From positions 30,604,137 through 30,668,136 of the forward strand of contig NC_063450.1 of the NCBI RefSeq assembly GCF_020379485.1: a DNA stretch of 64,000 nt, in the 5' to 3' direction. Positions 34,558-47,107 of the stretch are shown here, piece by piece (positions within the stretch are counted from its first letter, which is position 1; each line of letters opens with the position of its first letter). Origin of the DNA: Brassica napus (lineage: Eukaryota > Streptophyta > Magnoliopsida > Brassicales > Brassicaceae). Below the pieces are notes generated by a model that made no database searches, was not told where the DNA came from, and saw only the letters and a program-made list of their open reading frames with translations. Made by a program: the position numbers and the translations under genes.

Positions 34558-35439
34558 GTTGACTTAGCACTCGAGTTTGGGGTTGATGAAACTCTCCTCC
34601 GGTTTGCCTTTGCGGGATCGCAAGTTTTTTTTGGAGGCGGCGTTTGGCTTTGACGGTTGGAAGCTTGTCCTGCTTCGGTGTTGTCGCAGGTCATCTCCTT
34701 CTCGTTCGAGTCAAGAGTGTTCCGTTGGTTTTTCTGGTTGCGAGTCGCGAGTTGCGCCTAGCTTGGTTCAGATTTTGTGAGGTATCTGATGTCTCTCCTC
34801 TCTTTGGAAGCTCCCTCTTGTCACTGTTTTGGTATCTCTGGGAAGCAGCGACGACTCCTTGCTCTGAGGTTCGATCTCCTGTGTTTCGTTTGTTATTCTA
34901 GGCTGACACCCGGGGATGTACTTTTTGTCACAGCCATCCGCCTTTGGTTCTCAAAGGTGACAAACAATGTTGCAAGTCTCGGTCGTTGGGTCTATTTCTT
35001 GTTGCAGTGTCGTGGTTGGCCAATGATCATATATCCCAATACTAATCGATGGTCACTTGATCTTTGGTTGGTAGTGCTCTTGGCTAGTTTGTGCAGGTTT
35101 TGAAATCATTATAAGATGGTGTGTGGTGCTAAGCTCAAGCCTGGGATTTACGGCAAAGGAGAGGTTTATAAGTGGTTGTCTCGATCCTTCTCTGCATTGG
35201 TCATCTTATGCTTAATAGACAATGAAGAATACAACTAGGCAAGATCACCTACAACCTGCCTTAAGGCGACGTGTTGGGGACTCCGGCATCCGAGAGGTAA
35301 AATCCACCTCCCCGGGGTTAACGTCAATAGAAAAGAGTTGTATTGGTAGAATAGTTATTATTGAGTTTTCAAGCAGAACTCGTCGGATATGTTATGATGC
35401 GAAACTCGAATTGTAAAAATGTTTATTTAGATCATTTTG
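34206..35439. other. GC-richer block of unknown origin with CT microsatellite
   Basis: Base composition is clearly higher in GC than the flanks. A (TC)n microsatellite of about 36 bases lies near 34519-34554. Frames at 34644-35103 are open but match nothing I recognise. It may be the untranslated part of a retroelement. The truncated LINE at 35450 inserted at its right side. Confidence 0.4.
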
Positions 35440-35449
35440 TTCGAGTCTG

Positions 35450-36005
35450 TTTTTTTTTCAGCAACTCAAATAGATTCATATAGACTCTGCAAACCAAACT
35501 GGTAGCTCTGCATCCATATGGACAACAAACGACAGTTGTTTGCTTGTACTGCGTGCGAGACTGTCTGCTCTTGAATTCATGCAAATTGATGATCTTCCTT
35601 TCTAAATACTTTATTGTTTCTTCCTTTCCATGTGTACCATAAGATCCATGCAAATTAATGATCTTCCATTTCTAAAGAAACCCTCCAAAATAAATAATCC
35701 ATGTTTGCAAAAAGTGATTGAGTGGGAAAGATGTCTGGATTCGATGGAATTCGTGAGAGTGCCCAAACCTAAACCACCGGTGGACATTAAAAAAACACAT
35801 GATTTCAGGTGCTTCACATCGTACACAAATTGTATCCCCTTGTATTCCTTTTGCTCTTAAATTTTTCTTAACCGCTGTACATCCTGATACCAGTTGCCAT
35901 AAAAATAGTTCATCTGAGGTGGGCAACATACTTTCCAGCAGAAAACCTTTAGCGGAAAGACCGAATGACCACACTCTGGTAGCGTTTTTTCTCTGTCCAG
36001 GTACT
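35450..36005 (-). mobile_element. 5'-truncated LINE insertion (zf-RVT part), 10-bp TSD
   Basis: Direct repeats TTCGAGTCTG (35440-35449 and 36006-36015) flank a 556-bp unit with a T-run at its left edge, i.e. an A-tail on the minus strand. The minus-strand frame 36040-35672 contains LFLWQLVSGC, KNLRAKGIQGD and CVRCEAPE, the zinc-binding region typical of plant LINE ORF2, partly deleted. The TSD and the truncation fit target-primed reverse transcription that stopped early. Confidence 0.8.
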
Positions 36006-36015
36006 TTCGAGTCTG

Positions 36016-36965
36016 GTTTGTATTCAACATTAATGCACAATTTGGGATTTATAAATATATATATTAAAAAATCAAATTTAAGTATTTATGAAATTATTTT
36101 CCCTTAAATGTAAATTTGAAAACTGGTATTAAACTTGTGGTAAAATATAAAATTCACCCTTTAGTTTTTTAATCAAAATTTAAGCTATTTATAAAAAAAT
36201 GTTATTCTTTAAGGGTAAATTTGAAAAGTTGTATCAAACTTGTGGTAAATTTATATTCTCCCATATAACTATGATTATAATATATTATATTGTATATTAT
36301 TCATAATAATTTTTAATTCGCAATCTATAAATGCAGATTATAAAATTACTTAGAATTTTTATAAAATTAAATATAAAATATTAATTAATATTGTAGTTTA
36401 TTTATTATGTAAATATTTATATTCATGTACATGAATTTTCAAAATTTTGTAAGATATGCTCGTTTAATTAATTTCATAATAATCATCACTTTAGTTTTTT
36501 CTAAAATAGTTTTCCAAAAATGTATATTAAATTACCCAAAACTTTCAGAAAGTATATTTACACGTCTAAAAACAGAATTAAATGCAATGAATAAAACTAA
36601 TCATACTTTCACCTAATTAGAACCAAAAATAATTATAGTTCAATTTTTATGAATGTATGTAATTTAATATATTAACAAAATGAGTAAATGGAATAATTAA
36701 AACTTATAATAGCAAAACTAACTAAGGAAACTAACTAAGGAAACTAACAAAGTTAATTTAATTTAACTTATCTAGAATTTTTTAATAGTTTATTGTGGAA
36801 CGTAGATACAATCTAAAATACCTACATGATTTTGCGATGATAAGAAGGTGTGTAAATTAAAGAAAGCTATCTATGATTTAAAGTTTAAGAGCTTGGTACC
36901 ATAAGTTAAATAGTTGTTTACTTGGGAATGATTTATGGAAGTCTGAAAATGTTCAAACCTTGTTG
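36016..36965. other. AT-rich spacer with diverged ~105-bp tandem duplication
   Basis: No gene seen. Copies at about 36060-36155 and 36170-36260 share AAATTTAAG, GTAAATTTGAAAA and AAACTTGTGGTAAA. Confidence 0.5.
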
Positions 36966-36969
36966 ATAT

Positions 36970-37870
36970 CTCATGAGAAAAATTGTATTATTGTTTTTCT
37001 CACTGTGTAGATCTGATAATATTGATGGTGTTAGACAAGCCAAAGAAATTTTAAAATCAATTGAGATCATGAATTTGGAGGAATTGAAATATTTTCTCAA
37101 AGTTGGGACATGTAAAATTGATGATAGATTGTTTCTTTCGCAAAAATATACTTTAGACCTCGTATCTAAGACATGGAAGCTTGACTCAAAATCTTGTAAG
37201 AAACTATTGATAAAGTTATAAAGATGAATCTGATGGGGAATTTATAGTTGATGTATATATCTTACAATTACTAGACCATGAATTTACTTTTTCGTTAATC
37301 AAGTCAACCATCATATGCAAAAGCCTACTAAACAGCATTTGGGGATGGTTGAGAGGATTTTAATGTACCTGAAAAGCACATCAAAAAGGCATGGATAGGT
37401 CAAAATGCTAGCATAGATATTGTAAACTATTATGATGCATACTTGGTAGGAGAGAGAGTTGAAATAAAGTGTACAACTCGTTTGTGTCTTTGTTGAGGGT
37501 TGAGTATAGAGCAATGACAAGCATGACTAATGATTTAGTATGGTTGAAGATTATACTCGAGATCTTGGAGTTGAACCTTCTTAACCATTATGTTACATTG
37601 CGATAATCATGCAGTTATACTATTGCGTTTTCATTAAAAATTAAGCATATAGAAGTGAATTGCCATTACATTACAGCAAGATTCAAGCTAGTATTATATT
37701 CCCTTTATATGTTAAAGAGTTTGAATCATTTGACTATGTATTCATCAAAGCATCAACATCAAAGATATGTGATGAGTTTCATGACAAAAGGGGTCTATAA
37801 GATCTCCACAATCCAACTATCTTAAAGGGAAATGGTGAACGAAACAGTGAAGTAGTTATCTTTTTCAGTT
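36970..37870 (+). pseudogene. Fossil Ty1/copia RT-RNase H fragment
   Basis: Translation in shifting plus-strand frames gives the copia RT end (DNIDGVRQAKEILKS, LEELKYFLKVGTC, LFLSQKYTLDLVS at 37010-37180), then the MYLKSTS region near 37360, EYRAMTSMTNDLVWL near 37505, and a C-terminal tail ending in a purine-rich AAAGGGAAATGG at about 37826. Many stops, small deletions and no visible paired LTR show an old relic. N-terminal pol and gag are absent. Confidence 0.75.
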
Positions 37871-40260
37871 CAAAAAAGAGTAGTTGTTATCTACATGTTT
37901 ATAATGGTCGCTTTAGGTTTTCCAAAGTAGACATTTAACACTTCTATGCTCTAGAGAATATTTATGCATATCATTTACTTTGATGTCCAAAATTGACTTC
38001 AACTACTGTGCACTCAGCATGGACTATGTACTCTCTCATCTTCAAGAACGAACGTTATAGTCTGTCTCCTATATATAAATATATCATTTATGAGTTCTGT
38101 ATCTTAATTAAGTTTATACAAATATTTAAACAGAGAAAAATAAATAACATACATACATTTTCTCTCTATTTTATTCTATCTATTTTTCTTCATATTCAAT
38201 ACCATATTCTCAAAATACACCATAAATCCTAGCATTTCCTTTATATTTTATGATATAAGAAACCTTAAGTATTAAGTATTTATAATTTTCTATCTATTAT
38301 AATTATAAATGATTTTTTAGTTTTTAATATCTACATGTAACCGTCTACACAACTAAAAGCTAAAAAAAAACAACTTTTGATTTTAAGATATATAAAGTTA
38401 TCGAAAGCTGTAAGAACATCATATATTATCGGTTAAACTTTCATAACCGTTACTATTCACTATTATTTAATAACTTAACATTTAAGATGTTAAATAATTA
38501 TTAATGACGAATAATTGCAATTTTAACCATTTTTGAAAAAGATGAACAATTTTTTTCCATTTTGACAAGCATATTACACTCTCTATTATACATGTTTAAT
38601 TGTATCTTTAGTAGAAGTTAAAGTAAGTTTTATGAAGAATGAAAGGTCTGGTTCTTAGATTTATAATTTGTTACTATACTAAGTATGTAAGTTAGCCAGG
38701 AGAAATATTGCAATATGTTCAATTGTTTTAGTTATTGGTTTGATGTTCTTGAGATAATAATTTAGCATATTGTTTTAAAATGTTAGTTATAAAATAATTT
38801 GGACAATCTTTATACATTGTGTCTGACTGGATGTTCATTTTTATATTAAAATTAATTTCTAAAAATTATTAAAATACGAAAAAGTTAAAATTTATGCGGC
38901 CAATTAATATAAAATTCAAAATATTAAAATTATATACAATGTAAATTAAGGTCATTTCATTTAAATATTTATTTATTTTCACTCTTTAAGGTTTAGACCT
39001 AAGAAACTGAATTTATTTGTCAAACCAATGAATTTATATATTATATTTACTTACATTATTAAAATATGTATTGTATACTTATCATGAAAACTATATTTTG
39101 TATGCTACACAAATTTTCTTGTGACAAAAATACATAAAATTTATTAATTTTTTATATAAAATTATATTTAATAAAATATATACATGTTTAGTTTATTTTA
39201 TTATAAGTATTATATATATCTAAAATATTTAATTCACAAAATAATGACTAGCATTCACATAAACACCTTAAGGGAATTTCCATTATATTTTATTTTGTAG
39301 TCTGAATTCTGTTTAAAAGTAAAATCTTCTATAATTTTATTTTATCTATGATTTTAAAATATAATAAACTGAATTTTTAAATAGTTTTTTATTTATTATT
39401 TTTATTCAAACATAGTGTATGAGTGAAAAGATTTAAACATTGATAATTCTGTATATATATCATTTGATCGACATAAAAAAATATTAAAACTCTGTGCTCA
39501 GCTTTCCCCATTAGTCCAACAATGTCATCATTATTTATCGCAAAATGTTGGAATCTTTTTAAACTTTTTTTATTGTTGCCAACAAGTACTTTGATAACTT
39601 GCTACAAAAAAATAATCTTTTTAACCAAAGAGGTAAAATACGTTCGTCATGATCATGACCGATCTCACGGCCAACGTTTTTCTTGTAGGCACTAGTGAAG
39701 TAGGGGTCCACCTGAGGTGCATCTTACTTCACCTGGATGTTCTTCTACGTGATTATACACACCACTCACAAAATCATAACCAATTACATCCTTTATAAAA
39801 TCATTCCTAAATTTTCATTCTTCCCCAGTATATTAATCTTAGAGCACTGCAACACATTTTCGTAGCTATGTGTAATCACTAAAATGATTATTAAAATTTT
39901 TTAAAAAATAAGTTGGTTCATATAAATATATATTATATTTTTGTTAATTAAATTTTTGTTACAACAAATATACGAATGTTACTAAAATCATATGAGTATG
40001 AAGTATCAATAACAAAATATTTATATTAAAATATACTATATATATATTTATATCAATATCACTAAAATTTAATTATATACCATATACAGTAAATAAAATG
40101 ATTTATTTAATTTATTTACAGAAAATATGACTATAAATAATATCACTAAAGTTTAATTATGTTATTTAGTTGATCAATGAGAGGATTAAACATAGTTAAC
40201 TTTTCCGATATCTACATCAGTTTTTGGATTATTAAAATTAAATTCGTAGTGTTAACTATA
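37871..40260. other. AT-rich intergenic DNA, one hairpin
   Basis: No gene seen. A short imperfect palindrome lies at 39695-39732 (arms GTGAAGTA / TACTTCAC). The remainder is low-complexity AT-rich DNA. Confidence 0.5.
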
Positions 40261-40406
40261 TAACATAATTAAAATAGAGAAATGTTGCTATGCATTACAT
40301 ATGTTACATATGTTTCATGTAATTAAGTATATATTATTTCAGTCTGCATGACGGACCATCTAACTATATGTGTCTATCATTAATTATTGCTTACATATTT
40401 GTTACT
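40261..40406. repeat. 146-bp direct repeat, left copy (flanks Helitron)
   Basis: It matches 49661-49806 at roughly nine positions in ten, starting TAACATAATTAAAAT and ending TTACATATTTGTTACT. The copies lie immediately outside the Helitron ends. Confidence 0.85.
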
Positions 40407-40622
40407 ACATCCCCTATATATTAATTGAGAAGCATTTTAAAAGATGTAACCTCAATTTTGTATTAATTAAAAAAGATCCCTTGCTTATGTGGCACATCTA
40501 AATGCCTTCTAAATCTTCTTTTTAAAAATTCTAGAGCACCTAATATAAACTAAAGTTTAATCTAACGTTGTCTCGTTTTTCCATAATTATATAACACTAG
40601 AGAACATTATATTAACCTAAAA

Positions 40623-41217
40623 TATAAGAAGTGTGTATTATTTCCTTAAATAAAAGCTACGGAATTACCTAATATGATTTACATATATATGACAATTAAT
40701 GATTATGAATAATAAAGATTTGATAACAATTTTTGCATCCTTCTTCATTTTTGTTTAATTTTATATTATTAAAAAAATTAAACAATCACATTAACCATAT
40801 AATAAAAAATTTAGTTTTTTTCTTATATGTTATATTTTGATTTTTTTAAAATGACTTTAAATTACAAAAATGAGGAAACCTTATATGTTATATTTTTTTT
40901 TAAACGACTTTAAAATACAAAAATAAGGACACCTTATATGTTATCTTTTTCTTATATGTAGTATTTTTTCTTATATGTTATATTTTGAATTTTTTAAAAC
41001 GACTTTAAATTAAAAAAATGTAAGTTTTCCTTAAGTATACGACTAAAAACATTAAAATGACATGTATCAATTCGATGGTTGATTTGAAAGCTTTCAAAAC
41101 CCTATGGAAGATAAAAGTCAAAAAAATTCAACTGTAGAAACAATACTGTTCACTTTTTTAAAGAATGTGTTCGATGGAAAAAATAAGGTTTTTATGTCAT
41201 ATTTTGTTTAATGTCCA
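40623..41217 (+). repeat. Left copy of the ~0.5-0.6 kb direct repeat flanking the virus
   Basis: This matches 48946-49455 (TATAAGAAGTGTGTATT ... TTTAATGTCCA), with a net extra of about 85 bp caused by extra TTATATGTTAT-type units. Both copies are Helitron-internal sequence. Confidence 0.88.
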
Positions 41218-41220
41218 CTA

Positions 41221-41456
41221 GAGGGCACGAGCATTTTCTACGAAATCTTTCTCACTCTAAAAACGCTCTCCTTTCTCTCTATAAATCCCTAAAAGTTTAA
41301 GTTTTATTAAGCTTCTCTCTGTAATCAAAGCTTGTAATATCAAGATCAATAAAGTAAGTTTTAATCACAATCTTGTTATCATAAGCCATCATAAGCTTGT
41401 TATTAATTCAAATATTAAATAAAATCAAAACAATTATAAAAAATTAAAACTGGTAT
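41221..41456 (+). repeat. Viral terminal repeat, left copy (R to primer site)
   Basis: A 236-bp direct repeat of 48710-48948, beginning GAGGGCACGAGC and ending in TGGTAT of the primer-binding site. It contains AATAAAG (polyadenylation signal). Its length is that expected for minus-strand strong-stop DNA. Confidence 0.88.
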
Positions 41457-41682
41457 CATATGCTAAATGATGCAACTTGTTCTAAAGAATTTAATAATCA
41501 AGATATCTGAATTTAATCTATTTTAAACATACTAAAACGACCTCGCCGTCTAAAGAAATTCTGTTACTGCAGGTGTTCCAGGCAGCAAGTCCGAAAGTGG
41601 CAGTAAAACCGTTGGCAAGCCAGCAGTTGAGTCGAATTAAAACAGTTAGAAAATTTTACGAGTATAAAATCAGATTAAAATC

Positions 41683-42620
41683 ATGGCATCTTTGATTAGA
41701 AAGTTCTTTAAACCAAAAATCGCGTCAACTTCAGTGTCTTATTCAACTATTAACTCAAGAGAAATAATGAATAAAATAACAACTTTTAATCAAGAAATAT
41801 CAAAGAATCAATTACCTCATATTAATCCTGAGAATATATATCAAATAGTAACGTTTGATTTCAAAAACAACTTATTCAATAAAAGAACATGAACAAACTC
41901 TATCTTTACAAAACGACTTTGAAGAAATCAAATTATTATCCTCACTAGCTTTGGAAAAATATAAACAAAAGGGATTCAATTATATTCATTTCAGATTAAT
42001 TCAAATAGCTATAAAACCTTTATCAAGAACAGAAATTGATTCACCAATCCTTATGTTATTAAGAGACAAAACTTTATTAAAATTCGAGGATTCACTCCTT
42101 TGAGCAGTCCAATCAAATCTATGCAACAGAGCCGTATACTTTAACTGCGCTCCTAATTTTCAAGTTAGTCTACATGATCCAACCAGGCTCAATACGCTGA
42201 CCCTAAATATTCACTTACCCGAAATTAAATTTCAAAATGAAAGACATGGATATTTATTACTCTATCGAGTATATTTTAAACAATCAGTTTTAGAATTTGA
42301 TCAAAGATGTTTATTACAAGATAATAAAGGAGAAACAACAATTCTAGCTGTTCATAATAAAGACACTCCAACGGCTACGTACACACCTAAACAACTAAAA
42401 TGAGATGAAATAACTATTCCAGATCAATGGAAAATTGAAATTACGCAATCTCGTAGAAACATTGAACAAAAAGATATATCAAAAATAATTGAACAAAGAG
42501 ATGGAAAAATATTGTTACAATTTGGATCTTATAGAGATCCATTACCACCTAGGATAAGTCCTTATCACTCGAGGGCTTCCTTTTCTGAATATCGCACTGG
42601 TCAATCCAGTACGAACTCAT
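41683..42620 (+). pseudogene. Viral movement protein region (30K family)
   Basis: It begins MASLIRKFFK at 41683. The frame changes once near 41870, and stops occur near 42101, 42402 and at the end (42618). The 30K-like core includes GFNYIHFRLIQIAI (about 41973-42015) followed by the block NFQVSLHDPTRLN (about 42156-42195). In caulimovirids this protein forms tubules through plasmodesmata for cell-to-cell movement. Its presence is the main evidence for a viral origin. It is a broken copy and not expressible as a full protein. Confidence 0.75.
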
Positions 42621-44650
42621 AAACAGAATTAAATCAAAATATTAGGCAAGAAGAACCAATTAAATTTAAAGCTCCAATAGCCGAGCCTCATCAAGATATG
42701 TATCCAACTTCACCAACTTTATCAGACTTTAAATCAATAAATGTTATAACCAAAACATATGAATTAAACAAACAATATATAAAGAAAGACTTTTATTCAA
42801 AACAAAATGAAGAAAAAAGGAAATGGTATTTTAATGCGTTCCCTAAAAAAGAAACTGTATGATATCGAGAAAATTGGTATAATTTTATGATATCCAAAGA
42901 AACGGACAATCCATTTTTCAAATGGTTTGAAAGTTATGCAAACGCCAACAATATAAATTATCCATTCAAATCAATTAATGTAAATTCAACATTGAGCCAA
43001 GTTTGGGAACAAACGGATGGAAACAAAATAAGATCAATCCATCCACCTCTGAAGGATATAAAAATAAATACTGCAAATAGACAAGTTATTGCAACCCCGT
43101 TTAAGACTGAAGCTAATAAAGATGATAAAGATTCAATTCATATGCAAGATATAAAATTCATATATCAACAAAACAATTATCAAAGCCAGATATTACACAC
43201 AATATCTAGACAAATAAATGAAATAGATATAAAAATAAATAATAACGAGACTAATAAACAAGAACAACATCCCTTCTCATCCATAACTCCGCCAATCTTT
43301 AAACCAATGAATATGCAAGTAAAATTACCAAATAATCCAATTTTAACATCAATTGCAGCTAAACTAGATAAACTAGACAAAGACAAAAATATAAATATCA
43401 TAGATGAAGATGATGATGAATCAACTTCAACCACAGTATCCGAAGACAAACCAATAATCAATCGAATAAAAAATAAATCAACAAAACCATATTACAAGAG
43501 AAATACTCCACCAGATTTATTATTTGAATAACACCATAAATATTCCGCAAACATGTATTCTGGAGACGGAATATATGAATGGAATATTGATGGAAGATCA
43601 GAATACGAAATATTGAATTTATTGCAAGAAACGGGAATGGCCGCTATGGCCTATAAAGCAAAAGAAAATGATGATAAGTAATCATGTGTTTTATTAATAG
43701 TAGGATTTAATGGAGCATTAAGATACTGGTGGAATAACTCACTAGACAATGTTACTCGAGAAGCAATTATTAATCATACTGATACTAAAACTGTAGAAAA
43801 TAATGAAGGAGAAATAGAAGAAGTAGAAATACAAAACGCAGTAGAAGTATTAATACATACTATAACTATGCACTTTATAGGAAATCCAAAAGAAGAATTA
43901 GAAAGCAAGAAAATAATCTTAACCAATTTAAGATGTCCAACATTAGGAGATTTTAAATGGTATAAAGAAGTGTTTATAACAAACATATTTCAAAGAAATG
44001 ATTGTACTCAAGCCTTCTGGAAAGAAAGATTTATATCAGGATTACCAACTTATTTCGCAGAAAGAATAACAAACAAATTAAAAGAATACTCAGGAGGACA
44101 GTCAATCCCTTGGAATTCAATAACTTATGGGTAGTTATTCGCATTTATTAAAAAAGAAGGATTAGCAATATGCCAAGACCACAAAGATAAAAAGAGAAAT
44201 GAAAAATTCAAATTTAAAACTAATATGGGATCATTTTGTGAACAATAATGTTATAATCAGCTCAATCCCCCATCAAGATTTAAAAGAATTAAATATAAAA
44301 ATAATCAAAATAATTATAGAAGACCTTATCAAAAACATAAAAATCACAATAAAAATTTTAATAAAAAATCTAATGATCAATATTATTCCAAAAACAGAAA
44401 ACATTATAAACCAAATGATAAACAGAAAATTGTATGTTGGAACTGTAAAAGACCAGGACATAAGTCCTCAAAATGTAAAATGAAAAAGAAAATTAATGAA
44501 ATATTTCATGACCAACCTGATATTCAAGAAAAATTAATGAAATTATTAATATCAGAGCCAGAGTCGTCCGACAAATCAAATAGTGAAACCTCAGTAAATG
44601 AGATTGATAATATAAGTAATTCTTCAGAAGAAATCACAGGAATTATCTGA
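42621..44650 (+). pseudogene. Viral coat protein region with CCHC zinc knuckle
   Basis: An interrupted region with an Asp/Asn/Lys-rich spacer (43060-43530, acidic IIDEDDDEST), a conserved core (43560-44135; NIDGRSEYEILN, LRYWWNN, CPTLGDFKWYKE), then a basic Lys/Asn/Tyr-rich stretch and one zinc knuckle CWNCKRPGHKSSKC (CX2CX4HX4C) at about 44434-44476. An acidic Ser/Glu-rich tail follows. Stops lie near 42859, 43529, 43679, 44132 and 44248. The architecture (core, basic arm, knuckle, acidic tail) is that of caulimovirid capsid proteins, which package pregenomic RNA. Confidence 0.75.
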
Positions 44651-45119
44651 CAACTTACGCAACTGCACATTAATTAATGTCATTACAAAGGACAACGATA
44701 AACAATTCTTATTAGAAATAATTGATAAAATAGACAACCCCAATATCAAAAAAGATTATTTAATAAAACTAAAAGAAATAATTACTAGGGAAAATGAATT
44801 AGTGACTCCAAAAACTTTTAGTTTAAACAAGATATTTGAAAAATATCCAACCCAAAGTTTGTTTAGACAAGTAACAACAGGAGAATTGCAAGCCGAAATT
44901 AAACAAATAAAAAGTCAAATAAAAGAATTACAAATGACAATTAATCAACAAGAATTAAACCAATTTCATATGGATGCAAGAATAGCAATAATGGAAAACA
45001 ATTATAATAAACCATACAATATTAATAATACTGAACCGTCCACAAGTAACCAAAATACGTCTTTAGACAAACAAAAAGGTATAATAATAAGTGAACCAGA
45101 ACAAGATGAAACATAATAT

Positions 45120-45790
45120 ATACAAATGATTAACAAAATAAATTATCAAAAATGGTATACAAAAATTACTTTACATATTGATAACAATTTCAAAACAAAT
45201 GTAATAGCATTAATGGACTCAGGAGGAGACTAAAACTGCATTCGAGAAGGAACTATACCAACTAAATATTATGAAAAAAACAACTGAACGCTTAAGTGGA
45301 GCCAACGGTACCAACTTGAAGGTTCGATACAAATTACCAAGAGCTAAGATATGCAATCAAGGCTATTGTTTTAAAAATCAATTCATATTAGTTAAAAAAT
45401 TATCACAAGAATTAATTTTATGAACTCCGTTTTTTACACAAATATATCCATTTGAAGTAAATGAGATAAGAATAACAACAAAAATAATAGGAACCAAATT
45501 AACATTCGAATTTTATCACCTATGAAAACAAAAGAAATATTAAGTTTACAACAAAGTACAATAGAAAAAACAATTAACCTAATCAAAAGTAAACAAAATC
45601 ATATTCAATATCTACAAGAAGAAATAACGTACAAAAAAATAGAGGAATAACTCAAAGCACCCTATACAATATGTAAAATAAAAGAAATTGAAAGCAATTT
45701 GATAAAACAAATATGTTCTGAATTACCAAATGCCTTTTGGCAAAGAAAACAACATATGGTATAACTACCATATATAAAAGAATTCAACGA
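45120..45790 (+). pseudogene. Viral aspartic protease region
   Basis: The active-site triad region reads ALMDSGGD at about 45205-45230, followed at once by a stop and then NCIREG. Further stops occur near 45421, 45520, 45648 and 45762. It lies between the coat and RT regions, the usual caulimovirid place. It would have cleaved the polyprotein. Confidence 0.65.
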
Positions 45791-45824
45791 GAGAAATATA
45801 CCAACCAAAGCACGACCTATTCAA

Positions 45825-47107
45825 ATGAATAAAGATTTATTAGAAACTTGTAAAAAAGAAATAAAAGAATTATTAGATAAAAAATTAATTAGGCCTTCCA
45901 AATCCCCTTGGAGTTGTGCTGCCTTTTACGTGAATAACCAAGTAGAAATAGAACGTGGAGTACCACGTTTAGTAATCAATTATAAACCACTAAATGATGT
46001 ATTACAATGGATAAGATATCCAATACCCAATAAAAGAGATTTATTAAAAAGATTATACAATGCAAAAATCTATTCAAAATTTGATATGAAAAGTGGATTC
46101 TGGCAAATTCAAATTTCAGAAAAGGATAAATATAAAACAGCCTTCACATTACCCTTTGGTCATTACGAATGGAACGTAATGCCATTTGGTCTTAAAAACG
46201 CACCAAGTGAATTTCAAAACATAATGAATAACATATTCAATGATTATTCAAAATTCACAATTGTTTATATGGATGATGTTTTAGTATATTCAACATCAAT
46301 AAACCAACACATAAGTCATATAAATACATTCCTTAGTATAATCAAAAATCACGGATTAGTTGTATCCGCAAAAAAAATGTCCTTATTCCAAACAAAAATA
46401 AGATTTTTAGGGCATACTATATATCAAGGAACTATTACACCTATAGCAAGATCAATCGAATTTGCAAATAAATTTTCTGACGAATTAAGGGAAAAAACTT
46501 AATTACAAAGATTTTTAGGATGTTTAAACTACGTTTCAGACTTCCTACCAGATCTAAGAAAATCTATTCAACCTTTATTTCAAAGACTTCAAAAGAATTC
46601 AAAACCTTGGACTAATCAACATACTTTACTTGTAAAGCAAGTAAAAGAAAAAGTCAAAACACTTCCTTGTTTGACACTCCCAAACCCTGAGGCAGATATG
46701 ATCGTCGAAACTGACGCATCAGAAACAGAATATGGAGGAATACTTAAGCAAAAATTATCCAAATCAAAAACATAATCAATAATCCGATTCCATCCATGAA
46801 TCTGGTTAGGACCACAAAAACATTACTCAACTATAAAAAAGAAGTTCTTGCAATAGTCAATTGTATATCCAAATTCCAAGACGATTTAGTTAACAAAAAA
46901 TTCTTATTAAGTGTCGATTGCAAATCTGCAAAAGAAATATTACAAAAGGATGTAAAGAATCTTGTATCCAAACAAATCTTCGCAAGATGGCAAGCAATAT
47001 TATCTGCATTTGACTTTGATATACAATATATTAAAGGAGAAAACAATTCTTTACCCGATTTCCTAACAAGAAAATATTTACAGGGAAAATCTAATCAAGA
47101 TGAATGA
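45825..47107 (+). pseudogene. Viral reverse transcriptase and RNase H region
   Basis: RT (45825-46502) is open over 225 codons: KKLIRPSKSPWS, VPRLVINYKPLN, the first catalytic Asp in SKFDMKSGFWQI, PFGLKNAPSEFQ and the catalytic IVYMDDVLVYS. A TAA at about 46500 breaks the frame. The thumb/connection follows (RFLGCLNYVSDFLP), then RNase H (VETDASETEYGGIL near 46705, KEVLAIVNCISKF near 46840, SVDCKSA). The region ends near LPDFLTRKYL. Further stops lie near 46773 and 46797. Sequence type is Caulimoviridae/Ty3-like. No integrase follows, in line with a pararetrovirus. Confidence 0.85.

Noticed and set aside
36973..37221. 82-codon frame considered as a host gene
   Set aside because: Its sequence is the end of a copia reverse transcriptase and the following DNA continues the same decayed element.
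43180..43461. 93-codon minus-strand hydrophobic frame in the viral coat region
   Set aside because: Complement of the Asp/Asn/Ile-rich viral spacer, no independent support.
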